A stretch of DNA of 64,000 nt from Anaerolineaceae bacterium UBA1415 (GTDB taxonomy: Bacteria > Chloroflexota > Anaerolineae > Anaerolineales > Anaerolineaceae), in contig DBPR01000020.1 in the NCBI GenBank assembly GCA_002305635.1, positions 21,303-85,302 of the forward strand, written 5' to 3'. The position numbers and the translations under genes were made by a program. Positions 8,966 to 17,821 of this stretch are shown one piece after another. Position 1 is the first letter of the stretch. Each line of letters begins with the position of its first letter. The notes below the pieces were generated by a model. The model did no database searches and had not been told where the DNA came from. It saw nothing but the letters and a program-made list of their open reading frames with translations.

Positions 8966-9181
8966 TAGGTTTTACAGGGAATATAGTAACCCGCTGTTAA
9001 TCCTTGTGTAAAGGCGGATATTATGCCCTTTGGGTACTTCCACGTCCGCCCGCCAACATGACAATGCAATTAAATAATTTCGGCGGGCGTATTCAGAGGG
9101 TACAGGTGGCAATCCAAGTCTACATTTATACTTTGTTCCAATATAGTCTAAGGAAAAAGAACTCTTAAAACAGCATAAATA
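8966..9181. repeat. intergenic region with palindromic element
   Basis: No gene seen. A GC-rich hairpin CGCCCGCC (9047-9054) / GGCGGGCG (9082-9089) encloses an AT-rich loop. Just outside it, CCCTTTGGGTAC resembles the CCCTTTGGGCAC core of the intergenic repeats near 26.0 and 55.6 kb. Confidence 0.45.
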
Positions 9182-9210
9182 TTGACGATGTAAAGCAAAA
9201 GTAATACAAT
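9182..9210 (+). promoter_or_regulatory. promoter of the toxin-antitoxin pair
   Basis: TTGACG, 17 bases, TACAAT; close to the sigma-70 consensus and 28 bases before the antitoxin start. Confidence 0.7.
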
Positions 9211-9237
9211 TGCCGTGTGAGTTTGAAATGAGGAAAA

Positions 9238-9510
9238 ATGAGCGATACAAGTGTAAGTTTTAGAATCGATCAGGAATTGAAAGACAAAGCAGTTGATCTT
9301 TTTGAACAGCTTGGTCTTAGCCTTAGTGCTGCGATCCAGGTTTTCCTAAGGCAGGCTGTGCGTGAGGGTGGGTTGCCTTTTGAGGTCACGACCAGAGTGC
9401 CAACGGATGCCACCATCGCCGCCATGCTGGAAGCGGAACGGATCTCTAAAGATCCGGAAGCTGTAAGCTACGATACAATTGAGGAACTGCTTAAAAATCT
9501 TAAACAATGA
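9238..9510 (+). CDS. type II antitoxin, RelB/DinJ family
   Basis: 90 residues. The N-terminal part (about 5-45: TSVSFRIDQELK, then the FEQLGLSLSAAIQVFL helix pair) matches the ribbon-helix-helix DNA-binding domain of DinJ. The C-terminal part would wrap the toxin. It is expected to neutralise the adjacent YafQ-like toxin and repress the shared promoter. Its stop overlaps the toxin start by four bases (ATGA), giving translational coupling with antitoxin first, as is usual. ATG 9238 follows GAGG. Confidence 0.88.
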   Translation: MSDTSVSFRIDQELKDKAVDLFEQLGLSLSAAIQVFLRQAVREGGLPFEVTTRVPTDATIAAMLEAERISKDPEAVSYDTIEELLKNLKQ

Positions 9511-9785
9511 AGTACAAAATAAAGTTTACTTCGCAGTTTAAGAAAGATTTTAAGCGAGCCATGAAACGTGGGCTCGATGAAGCCAAGTTCTCAGATATTC
9601 TGGAGATCTTAATTGAAGGCGCCCCTATTCCTGAACAATATCGTGACCATTCACTTTCTGGACGGTGGGTAAATCATCGGGAATTGCACATTGAACCGGA
9701 CTGGTTATTGATCTATTATCGAGAGGAAAGTGTATTGGTTCTTACACTTGTGCGTACAGGCTCTCACAGTGATCTGTTTAAATAA
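9507..9785 (+). CDS. type II toxin, YafQ family mRNA interferase
   Basis: 92 residues with the full YafQ/RelE-like fold. It has an N-terminal basic helix pair (QFKKDFKRAMKRG), then the LSGRW..HRELHIEPDWLLIYY core, and the C-terminal RTGSHSDLF. The residues matching the E. coli YafQ active site are all there: H48, H61, D65 and H87. So the toxin looks intact and is presumably a ribosome-dependent endonuclease. Translationally coupled to the antitoxin through ATGA. Confidence 0.9.
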   Translation: MKYKIKFTSQFKKDFKRAMKRGLDEAKFSDILEILIEGAPIPEQYRDHSLSGRWVNHRELHIEPDWLLIYYREESVLVLTLVRTGSHSDLFK

Positions 9786-9814
9786 AACTGATGAAAACTT
9801 CTTTGAATGGGTGG

Positions 9815-10483
9815 TTACCACATCCAGGTGACGGTGTCGGAGCAGAGGGTGAAGCCGAGTTTTTCCTGAAGGCGGGTCGATTTATCATTCCCTGTAATGA
9901 CATGCCCATAAGGCAGTTCGCCTATTGAGAGCAGGTGTGCGATCAAGGCGCGCTCGAGCTTTTCGCCCCAACCCTGTCGGCGGTAAGCAGGCAAAACTTC
10001 GAGCATGCCCATGCTGTAATCCCCGTGCAAGCCGATAAATGCAAAGAGTTTGCCATTATCGCGCACCCCGAACATGCGTCCTTGCTCGATTGCTTCAACA
10101 ACTTCTTCCGGATCGGCAAGATCGTAATGGTCAAAAACGAATTCGGCATCTGAGGGAGTGAGTTTTTCAAGCGGAAGGTCTGATTGGATGGCGGCATGAA
10201 GGTAGTAATATTGATGACACTCGAGAACTGTCTCTAAGTTGCAATGGGCTTTCATATGAAGGGCACAGCGGCTGCCGCATAGCTCGATCAGCTCGGGAAA
10301 AACAATTTTGTCCACGAAAGCCATCGGGTTAATCCCGGTAACCAGGTAAAAGTTGTATTGCGGTTTTAACACGGCAATGCCATCCTGGTCGGCATGCACG
10401 AGCCTGGCACCGTGTTTGAGAGCACGAATAAGGGGGTAATTAAGATAGTAGTCCTGGTTGAGTAATTCGAGCGCTTTTTCCAT
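9815..10483 (-). CDS. GNAT-family N-acetyltransferase
   Basis: 222 residues from minus-strand ATG 10483. The C-terminal half carries a GNAT fold. The acetyl-CoA pyrophosphate loop is RRQGWG in the AYRRQGWGEKLERAL helix, followed by YGHVITGNDKSTRLQEKLGF, the typical beta5-alpha4 end. The N-terminal half (about 1-120) is not recognised and may select the substrate. The longer reading frame to 10606 was not used because that part runs across two intergenic hairpins. Ends 30 bases from the toxin gene, convergent. Substrate unknown. Confidence 0.75.
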   Translation of the reverse strand: MEKALELLNQDYYLNYPLIRALKHGARLVHADQDGIAVLKPQYNFYLVTGINPMAFVDKIVFPELIELCGSRCALHMKAHCNLETVLECHQYYYLHAAIQSDLPLEKLTPSDAEFVFDHYDLADPEEVVEAIEQGRMFGVRDNGKLFAFIGLHGDYSMGMLEVLPAYRRQGWGEKLERALIAHLLSIGELPYGHVITGNDKSTRLQEKLGFTLCSDTVTWMW

Positions 10484-10539
10484 GCGGGATATTTTACAAC
10501 GGTTCAGTTGAACCGCTGGGTAACTTGTGCCTACAAGGG

Positions 10540-10697
10540 TGTTGAACCCCGATTTTGGGTTCAAATCGACAGAAACAAAATGGGCGGGTTTGCCATGCCC
10601 GCCCATTCATTTGATACGAAATATCAATTAATTCCGGTCAGGAAGTTTATTTGGCGGATTGAGGGTTTGTGTATCCTAAAAATGCACAAACCCTCAA
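10540..10697. repeat. three inverted repeats between the acetyltransferase and leuS
   Basis: Three hairpins in a row: TTGAACCC/GGGTTCAA (10541-10563); ATGGGCGGG/CCCGCCCAT (10579-10607); GAGGGTTTGTG/CACAAACCCTC (10660-10697). The last lies 20 bases after the leuS stop and may end leuS transcription, though without a clear T run. Confidence 0.55.
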
Positions 10698-10716
10698 TCT
10701 CGCCCTACGGTCATTC

Positions 10717-13173
10717 CTACCCAACAATATTCACCAATCGTCCGGGGACGACGATGACTTTGCGAATGGGGCGGCCTTCCAGCGCAGCCTGGGCTTGCTC
10801 GCTCGCCAGCGCCAGCTTTTTGGCTTCTTCTTCGCTGATGCCCGGTTCAACTTCAATGCGGTCGCGCAGTTTGCCGTTGACCTGAATGATCAGGGTGATC
10901 AGCTCATCTTTAGCGGCTTCTTCGTCCACCTCGGGCCAGGGCTGCAAGTGGATCGAATAGGGTTTGCCCAGCTTCTCCCACAATTCTTCGGCGATATGCG
11001 GGCAGACGGGCGCCAGCATGCGCAGATAGAGATCGACGGTCTCGTCCCAGGCCTGGCTGCCGTAAGCCCCGGCGTTCTTGGCGCGCTGCATCTCGTTGAG
11101 CAGTTCCATCAGGCTGGAGACGATGGTGTTGAATTCGAAGTTTTCGTAGTCGTAGGTCACCCGTTTGAGTGTCTGATGGGCTTTGCGGCGCAGCGCTTTC
11201 AGGGTGTCTTCGTCCGCTTTACCGGCGTAAGGTTCCAGAATGGCGTGCCAGACCCTTCTCAGCCAGCGGCTGTTGCCCTCGATGCCAGTGCTCGACCAAG
11301 GCCCACCCAGCTCCCAACGGCAGAAAAAGATCAGATAGGCTCTGACGGTATCAGCGCCATAGCGCTCAACCAGATCGTCCGGGTTGATCACGTTTCCGCG
11401 GCTCTTACTCATTTTTTCGCCGTCCTCGCCCAGCACCATGCCCTGGTTGCGCAGCTGCAGCATCGGTTCGTTGCCGGTCACGATGCCACAATCGCGGGCG
11501 GCTTTGTGGAAGAAACGCGTGTAGATGAGGTGCATGGTGGCATGCTCGATCCCGCCGGTATAGGTATCGACCGGCATCCAGTAGCGGAATTGCTCCGGAT
11601 CGAACGGACCTTCGGTGTAATGCGGGCTGAGGTAGCGCAGGTGGTACCAGCTGGAACACATGAAGGTGTCCATTGTGTCCGTTTCGCGTTCGGCTTCGCC
11701 GCCGCAGACCGGGCAGGTGGTAAAACGCCAGGTGGGGTGCAGCTTGAGCGGGCTCTCGCCGGTGGGCAGCCATTCGACGTCATCCGGCAGCAGAACCGGC
11801 AGCTGGTCTTCAGGTACCGGAACCGCGCCGCAATTCGGGCAATAGACGATCGGAATTGGCGCGCCCCAATAGCGCTGACGGCTGATCAGCCAGTCGTGCA
11901 GGCGGTAGTTGGTGGTTGCCTTGCCAACGCCGAGTTCTTCCACATAGCGCACGGCAGCATCGAAAGTTTCGGCTTCGGGCGTGCCGGTCAGCGGTCCGGA
12001 GTTGACCATGGAGCCGTGGGCTTCGACCGCTTCGGTCATTTCTTCCGGCAGTGGCAGATCGGTGCCTTCTGGGTGGATGACGACCTTGACCGGCAGGTTG
12101 AACTGACGGGCAAACTCAAAGTCGCGCTGGTCATGCCCGGGAACCGCCATGATAGCGCCGGTGCCGTAACTCATCAGGACGTAGTCCGCCACCCAGATCG
12201 GAATGTGTTCACTCGAGACCGGATTGACCGCGTAGCCGCCGGTGAAAACGCCGGTCTTTTCCCGAGTGACCGATTCGCGCTGAATGTCAGACTGGCGCTT
12301 GGCCTGTTCCTGATAGGCGCGGACCTGGTCGAGCTGAGCCGGGGTGACGATCTTTTCGACCAGAGGATGTTCGGGCGAGAGCACCATGAAAGTAACGCCC
12401 CAAAGCGTGTCAGGTCGGGTAGTGAAAACCTCGATCGGGTCACCGGCTTCGGTCCTGAAGATCACCGCCGCGCCTTGTGAGCGTCCGATCCACTTCTTTT
12501 GCAGGGTCTTGACGTGTTCGGGCCAGTCGAGCTCATCGTAATGGAGCAGTTCTTCAGCGTAGTTGGAGGTGCGGAAGAACCATTGTTTCAGGTCTTTGCG
12601 GATGACCGGGGTCTCGCAGCGTTCGCAATGGCGGTCTTCGCCGTGCACCTGTTCACGCGCCAGGGTGGTGTTGCAGCTCGGGCAAAAATCGACCGGGGAC
12701 ATTTTTTGGTAAGCCAGGTCGTTCTTGAGAAATTGCAGGAACCACCACTGCGTCCAGCGGTAATATTCGGGGTCAGAGGTGGTCAGCTCGGAGCGCCAGT
12801 CAAAGCTGTTGCCCATCGAGCGGAGCTGTTTGCGCATGCGCTCAATGTTGGAATAGGTCCAGGTTTTTGGATGGATCTTGCGCTTGATGGCGGCATTTTC
12901 GGCCGGAAGCCCGAAGGCGTCGTGCCCGTAGGGGAAGAAGACGTTGTAGCCCTGCATGCGTTTGAAGCGGGCGCGCGCGTCGGGTGGGGTCATGGCATAC
13001 CAATGACCGATGTGAAGGTCGCCGGAAGGGTAGGCAAACATGGTAAGCGCGTAGTGTTTGGGCTTGTCGGGGTCTGTCTGGGCGTGGTAGATGCCGTCGG
13101 CTTCCCAGCGTGCCTGCCACTTGGGCTCGATCTCTTCGGGCTTGTACATCGGTATTGCGGTTGGGTCGATCAT
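10717..13173 (-). CDS. leuS: leucyl-tRNA synthetase
   Basis: Charges tRNA-Leu in the cytoplasm. 818 residues, class I bacterial type. HIGH is at 54-57 (DLHIGHWYA); a zinc-ribbon segment has CPSC and CERC; the CP1 editing domain has TTRPDTLWG and an HDQRDFEFA tail; the KMSKS loop is near residue 575; the C-terminal anticodon-binding helical bundle and small domain are complete. Start chosen at minus-strand ATG 13173 behind CAGGAG. The longer frame to 13251 has no ribosome site. Transcription is apparently governed by the T-box leader at 13515-13760. Confidence 0.97.
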   Translation of the reverse strand: MIDPTAIPMYKPEEIEPKWQARWEADGIYHAQTDPDKPKHYALTMFAYPSGDLHIGHWYAMTPPDARARFKRMQGYNVFFPYGHDAFGLPAENAAIKRKIHPKTWTYSNIERMRKQLRSMGNSFDWRSELTTSDPEYYRWTQWWFLQFLKNDLAYQKMSPVDFCPSCNTTLAREQVHGEDRHCERCETPVIRKDLKQWFFRTSNYAEELLHYDELDWPEHVKTLQKKWIGRSQGAAVIFRTEAGDPIEVFTTRPDTLWGVTFMVLSPEHPLVEKIVTPAQLDQVRAYQEQAKRQSDIQRESVTREKTGVFTGGYAVNPVSSEHIPIWVADYVLMSYGTGAIMAVPGHDQRDFEFARQFNLPVKVVIHPEGTDLPLPEEMTEAVEAHGSMVNSGPLTGTPEAETFDAAVRYVEELGVGKATTNYRLHDWLISRQRYWGAPIPIVYCPNCGAVPVPEDQLPVLLPDDVEWLPTGESPLKLHPTWRFTTCPVCGGEAERETDTMDTFMCSSWYHLRYLSPHYTEGPFDPEQFRYWMPVDTYTGGIEHATMHLIYTRFFHKAARDCGIVTGNEPMLQLRNQGMVLGEDGEKMSKSRGNVINPDDLVERYGADTVRAYLIFFCRWELGGPWSSTGIEGNSRWLRRVWHAILEPYAGKADEDTLKALRRKAHQTLKRVTYDYENFEFNTIVSSLMELLNEMQRAKNAGAYGSQAWDETVDLYLRMLAPVCPHIAEELWEKLGKPYSIHLQPWPEVDEEAAKDELITLIIQVNGKLRDRIEVEPGISEEEAKKLALASEQAQAALEGRPIRKVIVVPGRLVNIVG

Positions 13174-13264
13174 CTTTACTCCTGTTTTTGTTGCCGGGTC
13201 TTTTGGGAGCCAGCGATTTTTTATTTTTAGGGGCAGTTTATCTTGCCCCACATTTTTGCTTCCC

Positions 13265-13425
13265 GACCGAATGAAATATTTCGGTCAGGTCGCTTTCATA
13301 ACCCACCCCCTTCAATTCCCCCTCCCTCCGCCTTCGGCTGGAGGGGGTTAGGTTATTGTCAGCTCCTTCAAGTTGTGAATGGCGGTCTCGTTTAAACACC
13401 CCCTCCTGGGAGGGGGTGTTGAAGG
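13265..13425. repeat. palindromic intergenic repeats between T-box and leuS
   Basis: Contains GACCGAA/TTCGGTC (13265-13287), a pyrimidine/purine-rich segment ending in TTCGGCTGGAGGGGG (to about 13347), and a perfect 12-pair hairpin AACACCCCCTCC/GGAGGGGGTGTT (13395-13420). These make the untranslated part between the T-box terminator and the leuS start unusually long (about 340 bases). Confidence 0.6.
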
Positions 13426-13514
13426 GGCTGCTTGCGTCCTGGGTGTAGTTCCCAGGAGTGGGTCCTTTTGTCTTTTTTTAAGTTGCTTTCCGCTGGAACT
13501 CTATATTCGTTAAA

Positions 13515-13760
13515 CAAAAAGTCCCTGCATGCAGGGACGAAGTTGATTCGCGGTACCACCCTGCTTCCCACCTCGAGGGTGGGCAGCTCATGGGAGCGCT
13601 AACGGGCTCAGACGTCTGCGGCTAAAGGACATCACCGCAGCCACGCTCTTTTGGTAAGAGAAGCAGGTGAGTAGAGTCTGAGGCACTCCGCTTGTGCCTG
13701 CCAGGTCGCAGCAAACCCTGGCTCTCTGGCGGATGACCTGTGTTCTGCCATCGTGTTTAC
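13515..13760 (-). ncRNA. T-box leader of leuS
   Basis: Read on the minus strand. Stem I carries AGAGAGCC and GCTGCGA elements. The T-box sequence GGTGGTACCGCG is at 13560-13549. The antiterminator partner CGTCCCT follows, and then a perfect terminator palindrome GTCCCTGCATGCAGGGAC (13538-13521) with TTTTTG. A leucine codon CUC at 13676-13674, within CAGACTCTAC, is the best specifier candidate and agrees with the leuS gene downstream. The leader senses uncharged tRNA-Leu and allows read-through. The specifier assignment is my inference. Confidence 0.9.
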
Positions 13761-13766
13761 CGCCAA

Positions 13767-13796
13767 AGTATATCACGGGGATGACCTGTGATGCAA
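13767..13796 (-). promoter_or_regulatory. promoter of the leuS T-box transcript
   Basis: Minus strand: TTGCAT (13796-13791), 18 bases, TATACT (13772-13767), just upstream of the T-box stem I. Confidence 0.65.
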
Positions 13797-13916
13797 TAGA
13801 TGAATGTACGAAAAATCCGCATTTTGATTACTAGTGAAGTATACTAAGCAAAGGCTTTGCCTCTCTATTCGCAAGCCATAAATGACTTGCCAGTTGGGCT
13901 GAAAGGGATTTATATC

Positions 13917-15113
13917 ATGCATAACATTCGAAAGATTCAGGATGATCTATACAACCTCGGCGTGAATGACCGCCGGATAACGCTTTTTGAAAACGCGCAT
14001 CCCGTGCCGCGTGGGATGAATTACAACTCTTACCTGCTTTTGGACGAGAAGACCGTCTTGGTAGACGCGATCGACCGCGCTGTGCAGGATCAATTCCTCG
14101 AAAACCTGACCGCTGCCCTGGCTGGCAGAGAATTGGATTATCTGGTGGTTCAGCACATGGAACCCGACCACTGCGGGCTGATCCCCGAGATTAGCCGCCG
14201 CTACCCAAAGATGAAGATCGTTGGGAACAAGAAGACCTTCCAGTTCATTTCCCAGTTTTATGAAATTGACCTGACCGATAAAACCCTCGAGGTCAAGGAA
14301 GGCGACGTTCTGGAAACCGGACGCCACAAGCTGACTTTCGTCTTCGCACCGATGGTGCATTGGCCCGAGGTGATGCTGACCTATGATCAGACCGATAAGA
14401 TCCTCTTTTCCGCTGACGCTTTTGGCACTTTTGGGCCTGTTGACGGGCTGATGTATGCCGATCAATATGATTTTGAGAGAGAATACCTGCCCGAAGCGCG
14501 GCGTTATTACACCAGTATTGTCGGCAAATACGGCCGCCAGGTGAGCGGTTTGATCGAGAAGGTTGCCGGGCTCGAATTTTCGATGTTCTGCACCATGCAC
14601 GGGCCGATCTGGCGCAAAGACCTGCACCTGATCCTTGAGAAATATCAAAAATGGGCCAGTTATACCCCGGAGGAAAAAGGTGTTGTGATCGCCTACGCTT
14701 CTGTTTATAACAATACCCAGGTGGCGGTGGAGATTTTGGCCAACAAGCTGGCCGAGGGCGGCGAGGAGAAGATCGTTGTCCACAATGTGTCAAGTTCCGA
14801 TCCGTCATACGTTTTGAGCGACTGCTTCCGCTTTGACCGGATCGTACTGGCAAGCTCAACCTTCAATAACGAGGTCTTCCCCTACATGGACAGCGTTCTC
14901 TTTGACCTGAAGAATCATAATCTGACCAATCGCAAGGTCGCGGTGATCGAAAACGGCAGCTGGGCGGCACAAAGCGGCAAGCGGATCCGTGAATATCTTG
15001 AGCAGATGAAGGGGATTGAGATCATGGAAGAGACTGTTTCGCTCAAGTCTTCTGTCAAGGCGGTCGATGTTGAGGCGATCGAAGCGCTGGCAAAGGCACT
15101 TTTGGCTGGATAG
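13917..15113 (+). CDS. flavodiiron protein (A-type flavoprotein)
   Basis: Cytoplasmic O2 (or NO) reductase protecting anaerobes. 398 residues: an N-terminal metallo-beta-lactamase-like domain with the diiron ligands H80-x-E82-x-D84-H85, H148, D167 and H228 all present, then a flavodoxin domain from about 250 with the FMN loop ASVYNNTQ. No C-terminal rubredoxin or other extension, so it is the minimal class A form. ATG 13917 has GAAAGGGAT upstream; the frame extends further 5' but without a ribosome site. It sits alone. Electron donor is not encoded nearby. Confidence 0.93.
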   Translation: MHNIRKIQDDLYNLGVNDRRITLFENAHPVPRGMNYNSYLLLDEKTVLVDAIDRAVQDQFLENLTAALAGRELDYLVVQHMEPDHCGLIPEISRRYPKMKIVGNKKTFQFISQFYEIDLTDKTLEVKEGDVLETGRHKLTFVFAPMVHWPEVMLTYDQTDKILFSADAFGTFGPVDGLMYADQYDFEREYLPEARRYYTSIVGKYGRQVSGLIEKVAGLEFSMFCTMHGPIWRKDLHLILEKYQKWASYTPEEKGVVIAYASVYNNTQVAVEILANKLAEGGEEKIVVHNVSSSDPSYVLSDCFRFDRIVLASSTFNNEVFPYMDSVLFDLKNHNLTNRKVAVIENGSWAAQSGKRIREYLEQMKGIEIMEETVSLKSSVKAVDVEAIEALAKALLAG

Positions 15114-15600
15114 TTGGTCTTTCTGCCGGGAGAATTAACTCTCCCAGATTTTTGAGAATAAAGGCCGTGTTCTTTGATTGGACACGGTTTTTGTTATACT
15201 CTCGGCTGGAGATTGTGCCGTTGTAAAGCCCAGTGCCTACACTTCCAGTGACCAGCTATGTGATCGCGGATATCCTGGCGGAGATCTACCCCTTGGAATA
15301 TATGCGGTAGTTCAGTTAGGGAGGCAGGAGAACACAGCTTCGACGCCTTCACGCACTACTGCAGCATCGGCAGCAAACCGACCTGGCCCGACCTGCCGTT
15401 CCGTTATCGATCCTACACGAACGAGAAGTTTAGGATGATCCGAAAGTTTTGGAGTAGTTGGGAAGAACCTTTCTTATTAATAGTTGAAAGCGATATGTGT
15501 CAACTTTTCCGGCAGGTTGAAGACCTTTCAATTGCTGCGTACTTTAGTTTGCCGACCCCCAAAAACCGATCCTCACATCAATTCCCCAAAAAACAATTCC
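15114..15600. other. intergenic region, possible gene remnants
   Basis: No intact gene. The segment 15234-15311 reads VPTLPVTSYVIADILAEIY and then a stop soon after. A second frame near 15345-15440 gives FDAFTHYCSIGSKPTWPDLP-like sequence that looks coding, without a start. These may be pieces of a decayed gene. I cannot name the family. Confidence 0.3.
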
Positions 15601-15611
15601 CAAAAAAATGC

Positions 15612-15639
15612 TTGACACTACCGGAAACTATCGTAAAAT
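15612..15639 (+). promoter_or_regulatory. promoter of the aldehyde oxidoreductase gene
   Basis: TTGACA, 16 bases, TAAAAT. It predicts a transcript start near 15646 and thus a leader of about 250 bases. Confidence 0.65.
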
Positions 15640-15691
15640 CATTTCATATTAGTTCACAAAAACTAATCTTTCAAATTCCTCCGATTCGTTG

Positions 15692-15818
15692 ATTCCCTCG
15701 CGGATAGACGAACGATACGGCAAAGAGAGCAATTTCTTTTGCCCGCCAGTGCGCAAAGGAGGCGGGTGTCCTGCAAAAGGGATACGCTGTTTGTGCGAGT
15801 TTTTACTGGCGAGAGGAG
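15692..15818 (+). ncRNA. candidate structured leader (riboswitch-like) upstream of the oxidoreductase
   Basis: An outer stem pairs TCCCTCGC (about 15692) with GCGAGAGGA (about 15811), with one bulge. Inside lies GCCCGCC (15741-15747) / GGCGGGT (15761-15767) capped by AGTGCGCAAAGGA, and purine-rich unpaired stretches such as GCAAAAGGGATACG. It resembles a multi-branched ligand-binding RNA. I could not match it to the Moco/Tuco consensus or another known class with confidence. Confidence 0.4.
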
Positions 15819-15897
15819 CATCCAGGAAACATAAATCGACAATTTAACTCTCTAACAACTCTATTTAACTATTTAATTTCTGGAAAGGAAGAATATT

Positions 15898-17655
15898 ATG
15901 TGGATTTTAAGAATTAATGTATCAGATCTTAGCTATAAACTGGAAGATGTACCCGAAAAGTACAAATTACTCTATGGACGAGGCCTGACCTCCCAGATCG
16001 TCTATGACGAAGTTCCCCCGCTTTGCCATGCTTTGGGGCCAAACAATAAGTTGATCTTCTCAACTGGGATGGTCACTGGAACAATCGCTCCCTCTTCCGC
16101 CCGTGTTTCAGTTGGTGGAAAATCTCCGCTGACCGGCGGGATCAAGGAAGCCAATGCGGGCACATCCTGGGGCCCGGATCTGGCAAAACTGCGCATCCGT
16201 GCCCTGATCCTTGAGGGTATGCCTAAAGACAAAAAATCCTACGCGGGCGCTGTGATCAAGTGGGACGGTGAAAAACCAGCCGTCGAGTTCTTTGACGCGA
16301 CCGAATATACCGGAAAAGACGTCTACGAAGTTTGTCCCCAGATCTTCGATCGGTTTGGGAAAAAGGTTTCCATTGCCACCATGGGTGTGGTGGGTGAGAT
16401 GGGCTATGCCAATTCCGGCATCGCTTTTAATGATCGCTTTGGCCGACCCAGCCGGTATGCCGGACGCGGCGGTCTGGGTGCGGTCATGGCCGCCAAGGGT
16501 ATAAAATTCATTATCCTGGATACAAAAGAGGCGCCCGCTGTTGAAATCCCGAACAAGGGACTTTTTGAAGAAGGCCGCAAAAAACTGGTCGATGCCATCC
16601 GCAGCCACCCGATCTCTCAGCCCAAGGGCGGCCTGAACAGCTATGGAACCATGGTGTTGGTCAATATTTTGAATGAGGCTGGTGGTCTGCCGACCCGCAA
16701 CTTCTCCGCCGGGCGTTTTGAAGGAGCTGCCAAAACCTCAGGTGAAGCCCTTTTCGAAACGAACAAAGAGCGCATGGGGAAAGAAGTCTACAACCACGGC
16801 TGTTCTCCCACCTGCATCATTCAATGCTCGAACACACTTTACAAGCCCGATCAGACGGAAGCTACCTCCTGTATTGAATACGAATCGGCCTGGTCGTTGG
16901 GCGCCAATCTTGGCGTTGATGACCTGGATGATATCGGAACCATGAACCAATTATGCAACGAATATGGTTTGGATACGATCGAGACCGGTGTCACCCTGGG
17001 TGTTGCGATGGAAGCTGGCGTGATCGAGTTTGGCGACAGCAAGGGCGCGATTCAGTTGATCCATGAGATGGGCAAAGGCACCCCTCTGGGACGCACCCTG
17101 GGCGGTGGAACTGGCGCGACTGGCAAGATCTATGGCGTTACACGCGTGCCGGCCGTCAAGGGTCAGGGTATGCCCGCTTACGAGCCGCGCGCAATCAAAG
17201 GCATCGGCATCACTTACGCGACCACGACCATGGGCGCTGACCATACCGCCGGATATACCATCTGCCCTGAAATTTTGGGCGTGAGCGGCAAGGTCGATCC
17301 CCTGAGCCCGGAAGGAAAAGCAGCCTTGAGCCGCGCTTTTCAGGCAACCACCGCGTTCATCGACTCCAGCGGTCATTGTTTGTTCATCGCCTTCCCGATC
17401 CTGGACATCGCGACCGGGTTTGAGGGCATGATTCAGGAATGCAACGCCATGCTCGGTACGGATTGGGACGCGGACGCGATCGTTGCGTATGGCGCCAAGG
17501 TCCTGAAAGTGGAAAGAGCCTTCAACGAAGCCGCCGGTCTGACCAAACATGATGATCGTATCCCCGAGTTCATGAAGATCGAACCGCTTCCTCCCCACAA
17601 TCAGGTCTTTGACATCCCGGATGAGGCGCTGGATTCTGTGTACGGGGAGCTGTAA
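15898..17655 (+). CDS. tungsten-containing aldehyde:ferredoxin oxidoreductase
   Basis: 585 residues, full AOR family. It has the N-terminal AOR_N domain that binds the bis-pterin tungsten cofactor (SSARVSVGGKSPLTGG region near 66-81) and C-terminal helical domains. Candidate cluster ligands are C302, C306, C310 (HGCSPTCIIQC) and C494 in DSSGHC. The first three are spaced C-x3-C-x3-C, whereas the Pyrococcus enzyme has C-x2-C-x3-C. It should oxidise an aldehyde (or reduce an acid) with ferredoxin. ATG 15898 follows GGAAAGG. Two MoaD/ThiS-like genes follow, a common neighbourhood. Confidence 0.92.
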   Translation: MWILRINVSDLSYKLEDVPEKYKLLYGRGLTSQIVYDEVPPLCHALGPNNKLIFSTGMVTGTIAPSSARVSVGGKSPLTGGIKEANAGTSWGPDLAKLRIRALILEGMPKDKKSYAGAVIKWDGEKPAVEFFDATEYTGKDVYEVCPQIFDRFGKKVSIATMGVVGEMGYANSGIAFNDRFGRPSRYAGRGGLGAVMAAKGIKFIILDTKEAPAVEIPNKGLFEEGRKKLVDAIRSHPISQPKGGLNSYGTMVLVNILNEAGGLPTRNFSAGRFEGAAKTSGEALFETNKERMGKEVYNHGCSPTCIIQCSNTLYKPDQTEATSCIEYESAWSLGANLGVDDLDDIGTMNQLCNEYGLDTIETGVTLGVAMEAGVIEFGDSKGAIQLIHEMGKGTPLGRTLGGGTGATGKIYGVTRVPAVKGQGMPAYEPRAIKGIGITYATTTMGADHTAGYTICPEILGVSGKVDPLSPEGKAALSRAFQATTAFIDSSGHCLFIAFPILDIATGFEGMIQECNAMLGTDWDADAIVAYGAKVLKVERAFNEAAGLTKHDDRIPEFMKIEPLPPHNQVFDIPDEALDSVYGEL

Positions 17656-17680
17656 GTAGCTAATTAAACAGTAATGAAGA

Positions 17681-17720
17681 CGGGATGACCTTTTTCAGTG
17701 AAAATTGAAAGAGATCATCC
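17681..17720 (+). other. long hairpin between oxidoreductase and MoaD-like gene
   Basis: GGGATGA...TCATCCC arms extended by CTTTTTCA/TGAAAGAG around a short loop. No T run follows on the plus strand, so it is more likely an mRNA stability or processing element than a terminator. Confidence 0.5.
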
Positions 17721-17821
17721 CAAAAACATGGTTGCTGATACAATCCATTTAACGTTTTATGCGGCCTGAAAACGCAGGCATTGTTTCAGGCAGGATGTTT
17801 TCAGGTTTCGCTGAGGTAATG

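Noticed and set aside
10669..12480. 603-codon plus-strand open frame opposite leuS
   Set aside because: Exactly antisense to conserved leuS codons, with composition typical of a shadow frame and no recognisable motif or ribosome site.
15692..15818. Assignment of the oxidoreductase leader as a Moco/Tuco riboswitch
   Set aside because: Gene context fits, but I could not match the conserved core by eye, so it is reported only as an unclassified structured leader.
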